Shown one piece after another: positions 35,389 through 50,300 of a stretch of DNA of 64,000 nucleotides. The notes beneath the pieces are model-generated. The model was not told where the DNA came from, did no database searches, and was given only the letters and a program-made list of their open reading frames with translations. The position numbers and the translations under genes were made by a program. The stretch's first letter is position 1. Every line of letters begins with the position of its first letter. The DNA is taken from contig NC_057789.1 in NCBI RefSeq assembly GCF_014905175.1, positions 27,152,555-27,216,554 of the forward strand, written 5' to 3'. Origin of the DNA: Aphidius gifuensis. Taxonomy: Eukaryota; Arthropoda; Insecta; Hymenoptera; Braconidae.

Positions 35389-38300
35389 CTAAGACGGCAG
35401 TACATTTAATTTTAAATCCATATTTGGTGTACAAAAACCACAATATCCACCACACCTACCAAGTATCCGTTGATCATTCTGTATAAAAATAAAGACAAAT
35501 TTAAATTATTATCTATTGTTTATCATAAATTGGTATAGCATAAAATAATTATATTATTTTTTCTACTTACAATTCTATCAATGGCAAGATGTGCTCTTGA
35601 TTTTTGTGGTATCCAATTAACTTTTGATGATAATTTTAGATATGTACCACCTAAATTAATGCTAAATCTTCCTTGTGGACAATCTGCCGAACTATAACAA
35701 TCACCAGCTTTACCATATTCAACACGTTTTGCCCCGTCTGTCCTCGAAAATGTATAATCATTTGCTGTAAAAATATTAACATGTTTTACAAATAAATAAT
35801 GTTAAAATTATATACATTGTATTTAGAATATTGTACAGATAATTTTAATTATTACAAACATATTTAAATTAAAAAAAAAAATAAAATAATCAATTTATTT
35901 AGTAAAAATAAAATTTATTTATCAAGCATAATAATTTACCTAGAATAATTAACTTTTCAACGTCAATTCGTACACGCTTGTACATGGTTCTACCTGATAT
36001 TGCACCATGTTCAGAAACACAATTGCAACTGTCATTTCGTTGACCATCATGTGGACATGAATGAGGGTTGAGCAATCTAAATTAACAAGAAATAATTTAA
36101 TTAAAAAAACTGTAAATAAAATAGTTGTTATATTTAAATTTAATAAATACCTTTTGTTATATATTTCAGCATAATTTTCACGATCACCAGCTGGAAGTGT
36201 TAGATATTCTTTTGGTTCATTGGTCATCATATTATGACAATATATTGACATATTTCTTCCACCAATAAGTAATGTATACTCTCCATCTTTACTGTTACGT
36301 TTTTTTGCCTCTAAACATGTCAATGGTCTACAACGTCTTTGATTACATTTACGTTTTCTTTGTGGTTTTAATGTCACTGGACAATTAGATCTTGCAACTT
36401 TTTTACCCTTTCTGTCATGACAAAATAGACGTCGTATTTGTCTGCCTTTACGACCACACTGATGACTACACTGTAAATATATTTTATATTAAATTTAACG
36501 ATTGTTTTTAAATAATAATAATTGGAATAAAACGAGGGATGAAAAAGGAGGTCGTTAGAAATCTATTTCTGTGAAACAATTAATTTTTAAAATGGGTCCT
36601 TAATGTTATTGTGATAAATTTGAGAACAACAGAAATTTTTTAATACTTAGTGGATTGGAAAATTTCGTTTATTTTTTATTTAGGATATAAAAAAAAATTC
36701 AAATTATTTATTACCTTTCGCCATGTTCCAGCAGTCCAATAGTACTTGTCATTGCATTCTCGAAGTTTACATGACTGTTCGTTTTCTGGTTTTTCAATAA
36801 TTGAACAACCATCAGTTGGAGTTGGATCAATCCAGCCAAAACGATTTACACGATGACAAGTAATTGTACGTCGTTGTATTCCCTCACCACAATCTACTGA
36901 GCACTTTTTAAAACAAAACAAAAAAAGAAAAAAAAAAAAAAAACAGAAAAACAATAAAATAAAAAATAATAAAATAAAATATGAGGGTTTACGATAAATT
37001 AATACATTGATTGAAATAAACGACAAAAATAGAATTGAAAATATATAAAAAAAAAAAAATATATATACATTAAACTCAAACAGAACTCTGATTTTTTATT
37101 TTTTCTGTCTGAGGATTTTTATTAATTGCTTTTTCATCGGTCAATACGTTTTCATGCTCATGCTTCAAAAAAAATAATAATAAATATTCCATAAATGTCT
37201 CTACAAGTACATGATTATTAAAAAGAAAAAAAAAATAAAGATATTGTTTAAATAATAATTTTTCTAAATACCAATAATATTTTAAACATTTAGAAAAATT
37301 AATTCTAAAATTTTTTTATATTATTTCTATTTTTAAATATTAAAATAATTATTTGTTATATTTAAAATCGTACAATGTAATATAAAATTACGATTTTCAA
37401 GTTAACGTTATTAATTTTTTAAAAATTATTTCGTGCATTTAATTATGATAATTTAATAAATACAAATATAAGTGAATTTTAATAATTAAAATAAATGTAA
37501 TTAGGTAATAAAGATTTGTTGTTAAGTAAGAAAAAAAATAAGAATATTAGATGCTCTGTTTTTAATTTGATATAAATTTAATTGGACAACTAAATACCGT
37601 TTATATTTGTGTGTGTATGTGTGTGTGTGTAGATGATTTTTTTGCATAACCATTGACAGATGCCATCGATAATATATTTAAAAATTTATTTAAAAAAATA
37701 TAAAAATAAAATAATGATGCCATTATACCAACGACCCCACGAAACTAAGTACACAAAATAACAGAGCTATTGAACAAAAAAATTAATAAAAAAAAAAAAA
37801 ACAAATAAAGAAACAAAAAAAACTATGCTAAGCAGAAAAAATTTTAAAAAAAAATTAAACACGCGATATGGCAATATGCTAGGATGGGATATTTAAAACT
37901 GGGCATCTACGTGTACAATTTGTGATACTGAAAACAGAAAAAAACAAAAAGAAAAAATTTTTGAATAATATTAAATTAAGCTTCTTTCAAAAAAAAATTT
38001 TTTTTTTTTTCTATTCAACATTATTTAAGACTAAAAAATAATTCAAAAAAAAAAAAGTAAATAAATAAAAATGCTTATTTAACGAGCATAAACATATATA
38101 ATTTATATTTAATTTGAATAAATTAAAAAAAAAATATTATTTGATGATAATATCATGCGAGACAAATCGAATATCTATTACGAAAATTTTATTCCACCCA
38201 GAAGCGTTTTTTTTTATTTTTGTTGTACCAGGAATCAACGAAAGCCATGTTCCATTTTTTTATTCTTTTTTATATATATTTGGAGGGAAAATAAATATTT

Positions 38301-41300
38301 ATATTAATTACGTACTATTTTCTTGATCAATTTGATCATGATTGAATAACTCTCTGGCTGGATATATTAATTGTTTCAATAGTAATGATAGCTTTATATT
38401 TTTAATAAAAGATTAATGTATTTTACTGTTAGGAAAATAAATTTTTAAAAAGGTAATTTAAATGTAATTTACCAGCCAGTAGTTTTTCATAATTTTTTTG
38501 TATATTTATAAGTTTGTTAGTAAAGAAAAAATGTCATTTAATGATACCTCGGACCAACTGCTTTCCTGCCAGGAATAATCACAAAGTACTCGTTGACATG
38601 GACGTTGTGATTTTGGTCTTGTTAATCCAGCTCTCAGACATTCAACATCATCAACTAGCTCATCATTGCTTCCTAATCTCATCATACACTCAATTTTTCG
38701 TGTTTTTATTCCACCACCACATGATTTTGAGCACTAAAAATTATTTAAATACAAGCAATTTTAATAAATGCTAATTAAAAAAGCAAAAAAAATATTTAAT
38801 TATTATAAATACATACAGGAGTCCAATTTGATATTCTCCATTTACGTGATAAATATTTTTTTTCATCAGTACGAATTGGTTTTGAATTTGTACAAGCAAC
38901 TTTACGACATTTTTTTGCATGTTTTGGTTTTTCAATATTAGCACAATCTGAATTTGATAAAACTTCACCATCTGGTCTTTGACAACGTACTTGACGATAT
39001 TGAAAGCCTTCACCACATTCAACATTACACTATTGATATAAAAAAATTAATACAATTATTATTAATAAATAAATTAAATTAATTAAATTAATTAATTAAA
39101 CTAACCTGACTCCATTCACCAGTATTCCATACTGGACAAGCATGTCGATTACATGATAAGGTACTTGCTGGACGTCGATGAGCATCACAATAATCATCAC
39201 GTACTCCAATATGAGTCTCTTTTTCTGTACACTGTACAACTCTTTTTTTATATCCACCACTACATGATTTCGAGCACTAAAATTAAATTTTAAAAATTAT
39301 TTAAAATTAAAATTTATAAATAACATAAAATAATGATAATTTATATTTAATTTTTAAAATGAAATTCTCTACTTGTATAAAAAGAACATTGAATGAATTA
39401 ATAATTTTTCGTTTCCCAAATAATCGATTTGAGCATTACTAATATTTAATGTAAAGGTCTTTTCTTTTCTTTTTTTCTTTTCATTATTTTAAAACTCTAC
39501 TATGGTTGGATTTGACTGTGAATTATTAAATGCTTTTACAGTGAAATTTTAGAGCTTTGCCTGAGTAAGCAAATATTAACAACATGCTAAATAAAATTTT
39601 AATAGCATATGAAATTGACGGGTAAAAAAGAGAATGAAATAATTCATAAATTATGTATATTTATTACTTATAAATATTTCATAAATACATAATAAATTTT
39701 TACCTCACTAAAACTTCCAATTCGCCAATCATAACCAGACTGAAATGTAATTGCATTATTATCAACTTCATTTTCATGCTCTGACTGTTCATCATGAGGT
39801 GGTCCAGATGAATAGATCACTGGTGGTAGACTTGCCTTTGATCAAAGCAAAAAATAAATAAATATATCGTGACATTAATAGTAATTTATTAATTATTTAT
39901 AAAACTTACAACAGTAGGACAAGGATCTAGAGCACAAGTCTCGATGTCGTCTGGAATTTCAGAAGCAGCACAAGCATCACCAATTGTACCGTCTGCATTT
40001 AAACAAGCAACTTTTCTACGACGAGTTCCCTCTCCACAAGTGACTGAACACTAGAAATAATATTGTCGTTTTAATTTATACATTAATCTGGGTCATAGAC
40101 ATTTAGCTGTCTGTGACAAATAAAAAAAAAAAACAACAAAAGAAAGTAATGAGATAAATATTATTTTTTATAAATAAAAATACTAACAGAGCTCCATTCT
40201 CCAGTGGACCATCGATGACATGGACCTGCATTACAAGGTTCAGCAACATTTGATATTGGACTACTACAATAAGCTGTATTGACAACTTGATTATCCACTT
40301 GACACCAGTATGGTCTTACACGTTTACCAATTCCACAACTAACTGAACACTGGAATAACGAATTACCAATTAATTTATAGATATTTTACATAGCTATCTT
40401 TTAATAGTAAATTAATTTTAATAATAAATGTACAACTTACTGGTGACCAATTATCAAAAGCCCATTTTGGACAGGCATCTTGACCACAAAGCCTTTTAAG
40501 AATACTTGGTGTTTTACAATTATTATCAGAAACAACTCTATTATTTGAATCAATACATTTAGCTGTTCTTGTCTGTATACCACCACCACATGTTACACTA
40601 CAAGTATCCCAATCATTGTATGACCAGTGTGCATTATCACATGGTCCAATACATGGTTCAGTTTCTTTTGGTCTATCAAGATGTGAACATGCATGTGGTG
40701 GTAATTTCCAAAATGTTTTATTTGATATTTGTCCACAATGAAATGTTGATGTTTGTATACCAGATCCACAATGATTTGAACATTCTGTTTTACTTGCCAA
40801 ATGCCATCTGAATATAAAATAGTTTCGTTGAATTATAATAATACAATTGTTTTATATTTAAATAATAAATTACATACTTTAATATACAATCAGTATTGCA
40901 AGAACGTGTATGTTCATCTGGTCGTTGTTCATGTTGACAATAATCATCAGAAACAACATCTTTGTGTTCAGTACTTCGGCATTCAGCTCGTCTTTGCATT
41001 ACACCTTGGCACATGTGACTACAACTTGACCAATCACTTAGTATCCAAGTATAACTGTCGAGTATTTTTTTTGGCACAGTGTACTCGTATGTTATTTGTG
41101 GTGGTACAATATTATCACCAACTGATAAAACCTAATTATTTAAAAAAGAATTAATTGTAAAAAATAAATAAAAATAAATAAATTAAAGAATCAAAGTTTA
41201 TTTTATTACTTCAAGAATTAAATCAACACCAATTGGTCTTGAACTATTTAATATTTCAACAGCTCCTTTTGATCCACTATATTCAATTACAATACCAGGT

Positions 41301-44300
41301 AGTACAATAACTTTTTTATACATCACCATGTAATTTCCATTCAATATATATTGTCCATATTCTCCAAGTCTCAATGCTATAATTAAATTACGTAATTATC
41401 ATTTACAATGATAAACAAATAAATAGTTGATTAATGAGTTGATAAATTTACCTAAATAATTACTGTCATTATGCATTCCATTCCAGCCATGTTGTCTAAT
41501 ATCAATAAAACTACTTCCAGCTGGTATTTTTGTAATTCTTCTGTATCCATAAACTCCAGATGAATTATATGAACCAGTTATTCTTTGACAAGTAGAATTA
41601 TCACCACGACAAACACCACAAGAATCTAATTCAGCTGTTGAATTAAGTGTATGATCACATCCAGCATGTTTGCATTGTCCATTAACACATATATGAAATG
41701 TATCAAGTCCACATGGTGTACCATCAATTACTTTTTCAAGTAACATGTAGTATTGATTACTTTTAACTTGACAATATAACTTACAACGATCTTCAGGTAC
41801 TTGAAAATTGAAATTAATTATTTTAATATGATAAATAAATTTTTTATTTCATTATATTTATTACAACTTACTTTTCATGTATTTTGCAATCCATTTAACA
41901 TCCCTTGCTAAACCCTGAATTTTTAAATTATTATTGTTGAATTGTGAACACTGTTCTTGCCTTGAAAAAAATGCAGACAATAATTTTAATACAAAAATGA
42001 TATGAGAGATAATAAAATATATAAAATATATTACCGAAAATCTGGTGATCCATGTGGACATTCATTTGTTGCACAGCTACGATATTTAACTCTATCACCA
42101 ATACAATAATTACCACCATTTTTAGGTGATGGATTATCACATTCACGATATTTTTTTTTAATACCACCACCACATGTTCTTGAACAATCACCATAACGTC
42201 CCCATTTACCCCATTGTCCATCAATTGGTTGTAAATTTTTACGTGATACACATTCACCACGATTACACCATTTTCCATTTGAACATGGTGTACCATCAGC
42301 CCATGGCATATGCTGTGTATGGCATTCATTCCTGGGTGGCACGATGCACCAAAGTCTCTTGCACACTGCCTGGCCGGTAATCAACCACGGGCTAAGTTTA
42401 CCTTATTTCTTAATAACTAAATATTTTCGTTTATTCAATTACAAACAAAGCACGATAAAAAATATTATTTCAAAGTAAAAAAAAAAAAAAAACAAATAAA
42501 CAATCAATATTTAAAATTTATAAACAATATTTCGTGCTTTGAAAAAATTGAATCAACTACTACTATATTCTTAAAACTATCAAATATGTTTTTTTTAATT
42601 TTAACATCAATTAATTAATGATTGAATTTCAAATGAGATTGATAAAATTATATTTGCATTTATCGATTTGTATAATATATTATTAATTTTTGCTCATTTA
42701 CAGACTAAGTTCAAATGCATGTTTGTATCAAATTGATGCTTGAATATTCAACAATGATTTTACATAATATATAAAAAAAAGGAGCAAGTTAAAATTCAAT
42801 CATTAATTATTAAATTATTATTTATTAAATATGTGACTTACGATCTTTTCCTACTATTTCTTTTTGTGGACATATTTGAGAACCTGGACCATTTACAAGT
42901 TCACACTGTTGATCTTCTGAATAATCTTCACCTGGTAATCTTCCAAAGCTTGATTTAATTCTGTTGCTTGGTTGATCAAGTAAACAATTTCCATATCCGG
43001 CTCTGTAATTATAAATTATAATCATTAAAATATACACATTAAATTTAAACACAAATAACTACACTAAGTTAGTAGAAAAGTTTTTAAAGAAATAATAAAT
43101 GTAATACTTTTAACTTTTGTTATTAAATTTTTATTATTATTATTTTTTATATACATATAAGTACAAAGAGAGTGGAATGATCTGGACCTGGTTTAAACCA
43201 ACAAAACTGGACAAAAGAGACAGAAGAGTTGAAAGAATAAAATAAAATAAAATGTAGTTTGTGTGCGGCGCGCACGAGCCACTGTTCTCTGACTCGTGAA
43301 ACCGGATTCCTAAGCGGCAACCAAGAACTTTTTTACACCCGTGTGTATATATATATATACTGACAAAAAAATAAATAAATAAATAAACTTTAAAAATTAA
43401 ATAAATAAAAAAAAATGTATAATGAAAAATAAAACAATAAATAAAATTTATTTAAAAAACAAATGCGTTCGAGGTTTCTTACTTCGTGAGCACTGATCTT
43501 CCAAGGTTTCTCAAGTAGTCGAACAAGATATTGTATCCGGCAAGATTGTTGTACTATTTTATTATAATAATTTAAAATAGTATTTTATTTTGCTGTTTTA
43601 GATCATATTTGTCTTTGCAAACTCTATTCATTCATCAATAAAATATAAAAGAAAAAATAAATAAATCCCGGAAGCTTTGTCTGGTGAATCTGGTGATTCT
43701 ATATTTAGAAAAGTTAGAGTCACTGTCTTGCTGAATAAATATAAATGCATATAAAAAAAAATAGAAAAAAAAAAATTAAAATATACGAATAAAGAAGAGA
43801 TGAAAAATAATGAGAAAAAAAGAAGAAAAGAATTAAACAGAATTTTAAGAATAAAATTGACTTACTCAAGAAATTCCGTGACATGATGGCGCGAACACTT
43901 GGACCATTCCCAAGGAAAAGTATTGGCATCCAACATTCGTGACATCACATTAAGAACTCCAGAAAGATTTTGGAATTTAACGCATTTTGAATCATCATCA
44001 TGTGGCATATTCAATCTGTTGAAATAAATAAATTCACATTTTATATTTTAACTATTAAATCACATTATAAATGTCAAGGATTATAAAAATAAATAAATAA
44101 ATAAATAAACAAATAAACAATATTTAAAGATATATTATTGAAATAAAAATTAATGATTAAGCAGAAGATAATAATAATTGTGTTGAAAGTTGTGGGTGAA
44201 ATTTGCCAAGTCATTTAATGCAATCGAGCTGCTACTACTTACACATGTCCAATCTCGTGGGCAATTGTGAAGGCCGAAGCAAGACCATTGTCCTGTACTA

Positions 44301-47300
44301 TGGCACATGAAGAACCTGGTGAACACATTCTACCAAGCTCAGCAAGACCAAGTGTGTCACATTTATCTTGTCCTGGATTGTGACACAAATTTTCCCTATA
44401 AAATAATTAAACATTATATTTTACATAAAGAATATAAACATTAATTATTTATAAAATTTTCCTGGAGAAATAATTTGATGATTTTTACAATGTACAATCA
44501 GGTGAACAGGAAATAAATATAAATAAATATCCAAGAAGACATTCGACTGACTCTCAGTAGTGATAGATTCAAACCACACTTGTAGAAATAAATAAAAATG
44601 TGAAATCATTATAACAGTAGATTTTAATTTATTTTAAATTTTTTCATTCACACTGACCTGGTTAAAAGTAGAGCTGCATCATGATGATCTGATGATGGCT
44701 CATCAGGATTATGGCGTTTTTGCCAGATACAAAATTGTTTCAACATTTCTGATGCTGACATTCCATCACTATTTTCATGTTTTGTACCAAATATTTCATC
44801 TGTTGGCACTATTCTTGTCACAGCAATACTTATCGGATTACCAATTGATGGATCTTTATATATTCTTGATACCTAAAAATAATTTTTAAATATATAAATC
44901 AAGTAAAAAAAAAGCACCATGAATAATTATTTATTTATTATCTATATACAAAAAAAAAAAAAAAAAAAACTTCCCACGTAAATTTCCATGAAAAGATTAT
45001 ACGATTTAAGTTACAAGATATTAAATTTTTTTTTTTATAATATTTGCATGTAAGTTTTTTTATTGCAGATATTAAGAGTTGTATCGCCATCAGTAAAAAA
45101 TTTAAAAAAAAAAAAAAAAAACAAAATCACATTCAATCATGCGGTATTGTGGATCGAAAAAAAAATAAAAAAAAAAAATAAATAACGATCTCACTGGAAT
45201 ATTTTTTATATCTCGGTCAGGTGGTATATGTTTAATTTTTATTTTTTTTTCTCAAAGTAAAATTTAAAATTCTTGGAAACGATTTTCAATAAATAAATTC
45301 GTATTTCGTTAGTCATTTGAGGTTTATCATGTCCAAAGGATTTAAATTTTTGTATTATTTTTTCGTGAATATATTTATTTTTATTTTTTTCTTTTTCTTG
45401 CAACTTGGTGGTTTATTTTGTATCTTTATTCTTGACTCATTGATATCCCGTTTGTCTTGATGCATAGCAAAGTATTTGCGTGTTTATATAGTGAATGTGT
45501 ATATATATGTATTGAAAATTCAGTTGGCACTTGAGCCTCTGGGGCACGTGCAGACGATCATGACTCCACCTTAACCACCGGTTGCAGCACTTGGCAACTG
45601 GTAACACAACAAACTTGCCAATTATAATCCAGTTACAATGAGGCGTTAAGTTGTAAGGTCTCGTGCTATCGATTTCAAAATTGAACAACTATTTTCATTA
45701 TCAACCAAGTCTGTCAAATTATTTTGTCCATCATCCTCATCACTATCATTACAATCCATAACATTAAATACAAAAAAAAAACAATAATTCAAATAATCAA
45801 ACAACGTTATTTTTTGTGTATTATTTTAGCTTGATAAACATTAAAATTAATCAATCATTTTAACTTGATATATGTCAGCTATATCAAAAGAGAAATCATC
45901 GATATAAAAATGACATATTTTTTATTTTTATGTGACAACAAGTCATCTTATATTTTACTCAACATTTGCAATATATATGAGGCAAGCCCACCGTGTCAGA
46001 TCCACGTATGGTTAAATGGGTTATTCACATGAATGAAAATATAATATATACACAAGTTTTAAATGACATTTATCGACAGATGTATAAAACAAGAAAATAA
46101 AATACAACAATACCATTCTAAAGTTCAAATTATTCATTAATAAAAAAACATATTTATACTGTAATAATTAAAATTAAATTTGCATAAAGATATAAACAAT
46201 AAAAGGTGGTATGGTGATGATGATGATGATAATTATGGAAAAGAATATTCATAGAGAGCTTTATGAAATATTTATACACAACAAAATGACAATGTAAAAA
46301 GTTCAAAACATTTAATGAGTGACATTTTCGATGAAATAATTTTTTCCTCAATAAATATTTTGATTGAGTAATTGTGACATGTAAGAATACATTTTTAAAT
46401 AAAAGTGTAAATTATTATAAAGGGCAATATAAATAAATTAATAAAATTTTTATTAAAATAAAAAAAAAATTGTGAAAGTGAATGAAATGAATTTTGCATG
46501 GTATGTAATCTTTATGATGATAATCTCAAGGCTACTCAAGGCTAATATTTTGATTATATAACTGATTTTAAAATATGTAAAAAAATAAAAATCATTTACA
46601 TTGATTTTGCACAGAGTGCATTGAACTTGTAATTGATAATAAAATTAAAAAAAAATATATTCAACTTACATATGCATTTTTATGTAATATTTATATTTTG
46701 AAAATTATTTTTTTTTTTATTAAAACTGACCATGAAAAATTATAGCCTAGGGAAAAATTGACTCATGATAAAATCATCATATAATATTCTCAACACGTTT
46801 TTCAAAATAATTGAAAATAAAATATATATATTTTTTTATGGATAATTAGGTTAATGGAATTTTCAATATAAATTGTTGATAAATAAATAAATTTATATGC
46901 CCAAAAATAGAAGTGTTATTGTGTTTAGATAGTTAAGTTTCGCATAGTTAAGAATATATAAATAAATTTTTTAAATTAATGCGGATAGAGTTTATTGATA
47001 AATCTGAGGAAGTTACACTGACTTCTCTCCTAAACTAGCTACTATTTATTTATTTGTAATTTTTCAATTATTCTATTATTGATTTTTTTATTATTTCAAC
47101 AAGTATCATGTTGATTTGCTAATCGTTAAAACATGCAAAGTAGTTGGCAAAACGAATCATGCGTGGAGAAATACGAATAGAGTTAATTATCATTTCATCT
47201 TGTGAACGTTGTACATGATGATAAAGAAATAAATAAAATAAATAATTTATAACTATATAAATATCTTTGAGTAAAAAAGTAAATGGTATTTATTAATATA

Positions 47301-50300
47301 GATAATTGAAATATCTAGTCAAGTTTATTTACCGTACTCATGAGGACAAGTATGTATCCAATAAGGCCATCACCATGATACTCCATCATTTTAGCATCAG
47401 CAACAACCGTGATCTCAATAAAATATTCTCGTGGTAAAGCACGTCTCAGTCGCCAACTTGACAGTTCATCAGATGTCATTCCATCATCCTTATCAATAAT
47501 TTCTTTAATCATTTTTCTTTCATATCTAGAAAAAAAACATCAAATATTTTAATATTTAAAATACAAAATTAATATTATAAAAAACAAATAAATATTCATT
47601 GGAATTTACATCTGGACAGTTAAACAACCAATGTATCTAATTAAAATTTTTCATTTTTTCTTTTAATGTTTATATAAATTGTGACTAGATGCGTTAAAAA
47701 TAAAAAAAAAAAAAATAAAACGAGTCATGAAAAGGATGATCGAGTTACATTGATAAAATAAAATATAAATTTTTTCTTAAAATCCGGTTTAAATAAATAA
47801 ATAGATGAATAAATAAAATAATCATTTTAAAAAATCTACAACATTATTATTTGAAAATATATCTTGAAAACAAAAAAAAAAAAAAAACAAATTCATATAT
47901 TTTTAATTATGAAAAATATAATTGTCCGTTTCATAAAATACACTAGTTAAATAATAAAAAAAAAAATATATATACATTTTCTTTTATTATTTAATAATAA
48001 AAAATAATTACATAATATATTTTTTTTTAGTTTATTATATATTCTGGGTGGCTAATGAATAAATCCACATGACAATATCACAAAATGTCATCGCAACTTC
48101 CATAAATTGGGTGTGGTTTATTCAACAGTAAAAAATTAAGCTCAAAAAAACAAAAAGAAAAAATGGCATATATGTGAATCCACATGATTTCAGACAAGAC
48201 CAGATACTATTTTTTTTTTTTTTTTTGGCGCCACACTGTTAAAAGCAGGCTTTCCCAAACCACATTTCTTTCATAATAAATTATGAATATAATATGATGC
48301 AGTACGCTACTAACACGCTTCAATGAGCCCTTTCATAAATCACCATTGTCAAAAATTATGTTATCCTTTCATTTATTCCCTCAAACATAAGACAAAAAAT
48401 AATATGAAATATTTAAGTTATATAATAGAGCATTAAACAACTCAACAGTCAAGTTGATAAATCTAGCAAATGACGAAACACAAATATATTATTTTACTTG
48501 ACAAATTATTTTATGACTTTTTTAAAAACTATTGTGCAAGTTTGTCAGATAAATTGAAATAAATTTGTTGTATTTAAACCAGGCTATTTAAACTATTAAA
48601 ATAAATATTTAATTATTTTCATGACTGTTTGATAAAACTAATCAAGTAATTAACAAAAAAAAAAAGAATAAAAAAAAAACCCAGCTAACATTTATTTTTA
48701 AAAATATCATTTAATAATTTGACTCATAAAAAGTAAGCTCCATAATTCAATGACCATAAATTAATAAAGTTAAAAATTAATATGCCTTCTGTCATTCCAT
48801 GAACTGTGATCTGGATAATATGTTTGATCATCATCACGTAAAAATTCTCCCAAGACTGGTACTGTGTCATCTTCAATTGAATCATCGATATATGCTTTTT
48901 CAGTTAATGATCGACGTTCTCTTTTATGATCACCAACATAAATATGAGCAGCTGATGTATCATCAATTAATGGTGATGGTGCTTCTTCTTCAACAGTATC
49001 GTAATCTGTAATTTAAACAACAATAATTTATTTGATCTAATTGTAATTTTTAACAATCAATTTTTATCATGTAAAAAATATTATAATATTTATCAACAAA
49101 TTCATATGATAATCTTATGATTTAAATAAAATTATTTTCTTTCAACAATGATGACATAATTATTTAAAGCATGAATAAAATTAAAAGTCATCTTCTAAAT
49201 ATATCATCTAGCTCAAAAGTATTAAAACAAAAAAAAATAATAATAATTGCTTAGTATAAAAAAAAATATATATTCATAGGAAATTATTATTATTAAATAA
49301 CAACAATTGTTTAAGATGATAATAATAATAATATTTGTCGTGTAAACATTAATAGTTTTTTTTTTGAATATAATTTATATTCTTGTTTTTTTTTTTTAAA
49401 TCTTGATAAACATTTGTATGTTTGTGTCGTTGTTTTATGATATTTAAATATTTATCAACATTTTGTGATGAAATAAAATGATTGTCACAATGTTATAAAC
49501 AACAGTTGATAATACATATAAAAAAATAAAATTGATTACTGTTTGAGATTAGAAAAAAAAAGGTTTATTATTTATATTTTTATTTCGATTGAATGAAATA
49601 GTGGTCGTTGCGGTAGGTCATGTTGCTGATGGACGAACAACTGCACCTTGATGAAATCGTAATGATAGCTTTATTATCCTCCCTACTTAAATTACACAAT
49701 TATGTCCGAGTGTATGTACAATATTTCACATATATCTATATGATACACGTATATCAAAACTGCATTGTTTTATGTTGAGATTTTTAGTTGGCATGAAAAT
49801 AATACTTGAGAATACAATCTCTACTTCTAAATCTTCGAGCTTTTCATTTATGTTTATAATATATTTATTTGCTACGTCTTCTCTTTTAATCAGCTATGTA
49901 TTTACCACAAAACTCCCAAGTGAATTGACTCGGGCATATTTCATGATGTTTTTATAGTGCAAAAAAATTAAAAAAAAAAAGGGAATATTCAACTTGATAA
50001 ATCCCAGAGAATCTAGCGGATGAGACTAATATTACACTGTAATCTTGAGAATTTAAAAAAACAAAAAATTGTAGGCGGAGAGTAATATACTCTGGGTGTG
50101 GCTTTTTCATTTAAATTTTAACTATTACAAACGATTAAATACGATTATAAAAATTTAATAGAATAAAAAATTTCAATTAAAAAAAAAAACATTATAATTT
50201 ATATGCTGAGAAATTGTTTTTTTTTTTCATGACAAATTTATTGACCCTATGATAAATAAAAGTCAACCAAATTATTTTTGAAATATTAAAAAATAAAAAC

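Noticed and set aside
45437..45688. Minus-strand ORF with NWIIIGKFVVLPVAKCCNRW in an ADAMTS intron
   Set aside because: Flanking ADAMTS exons already join in phase, and the ORF does not match any ADAMTS domain.
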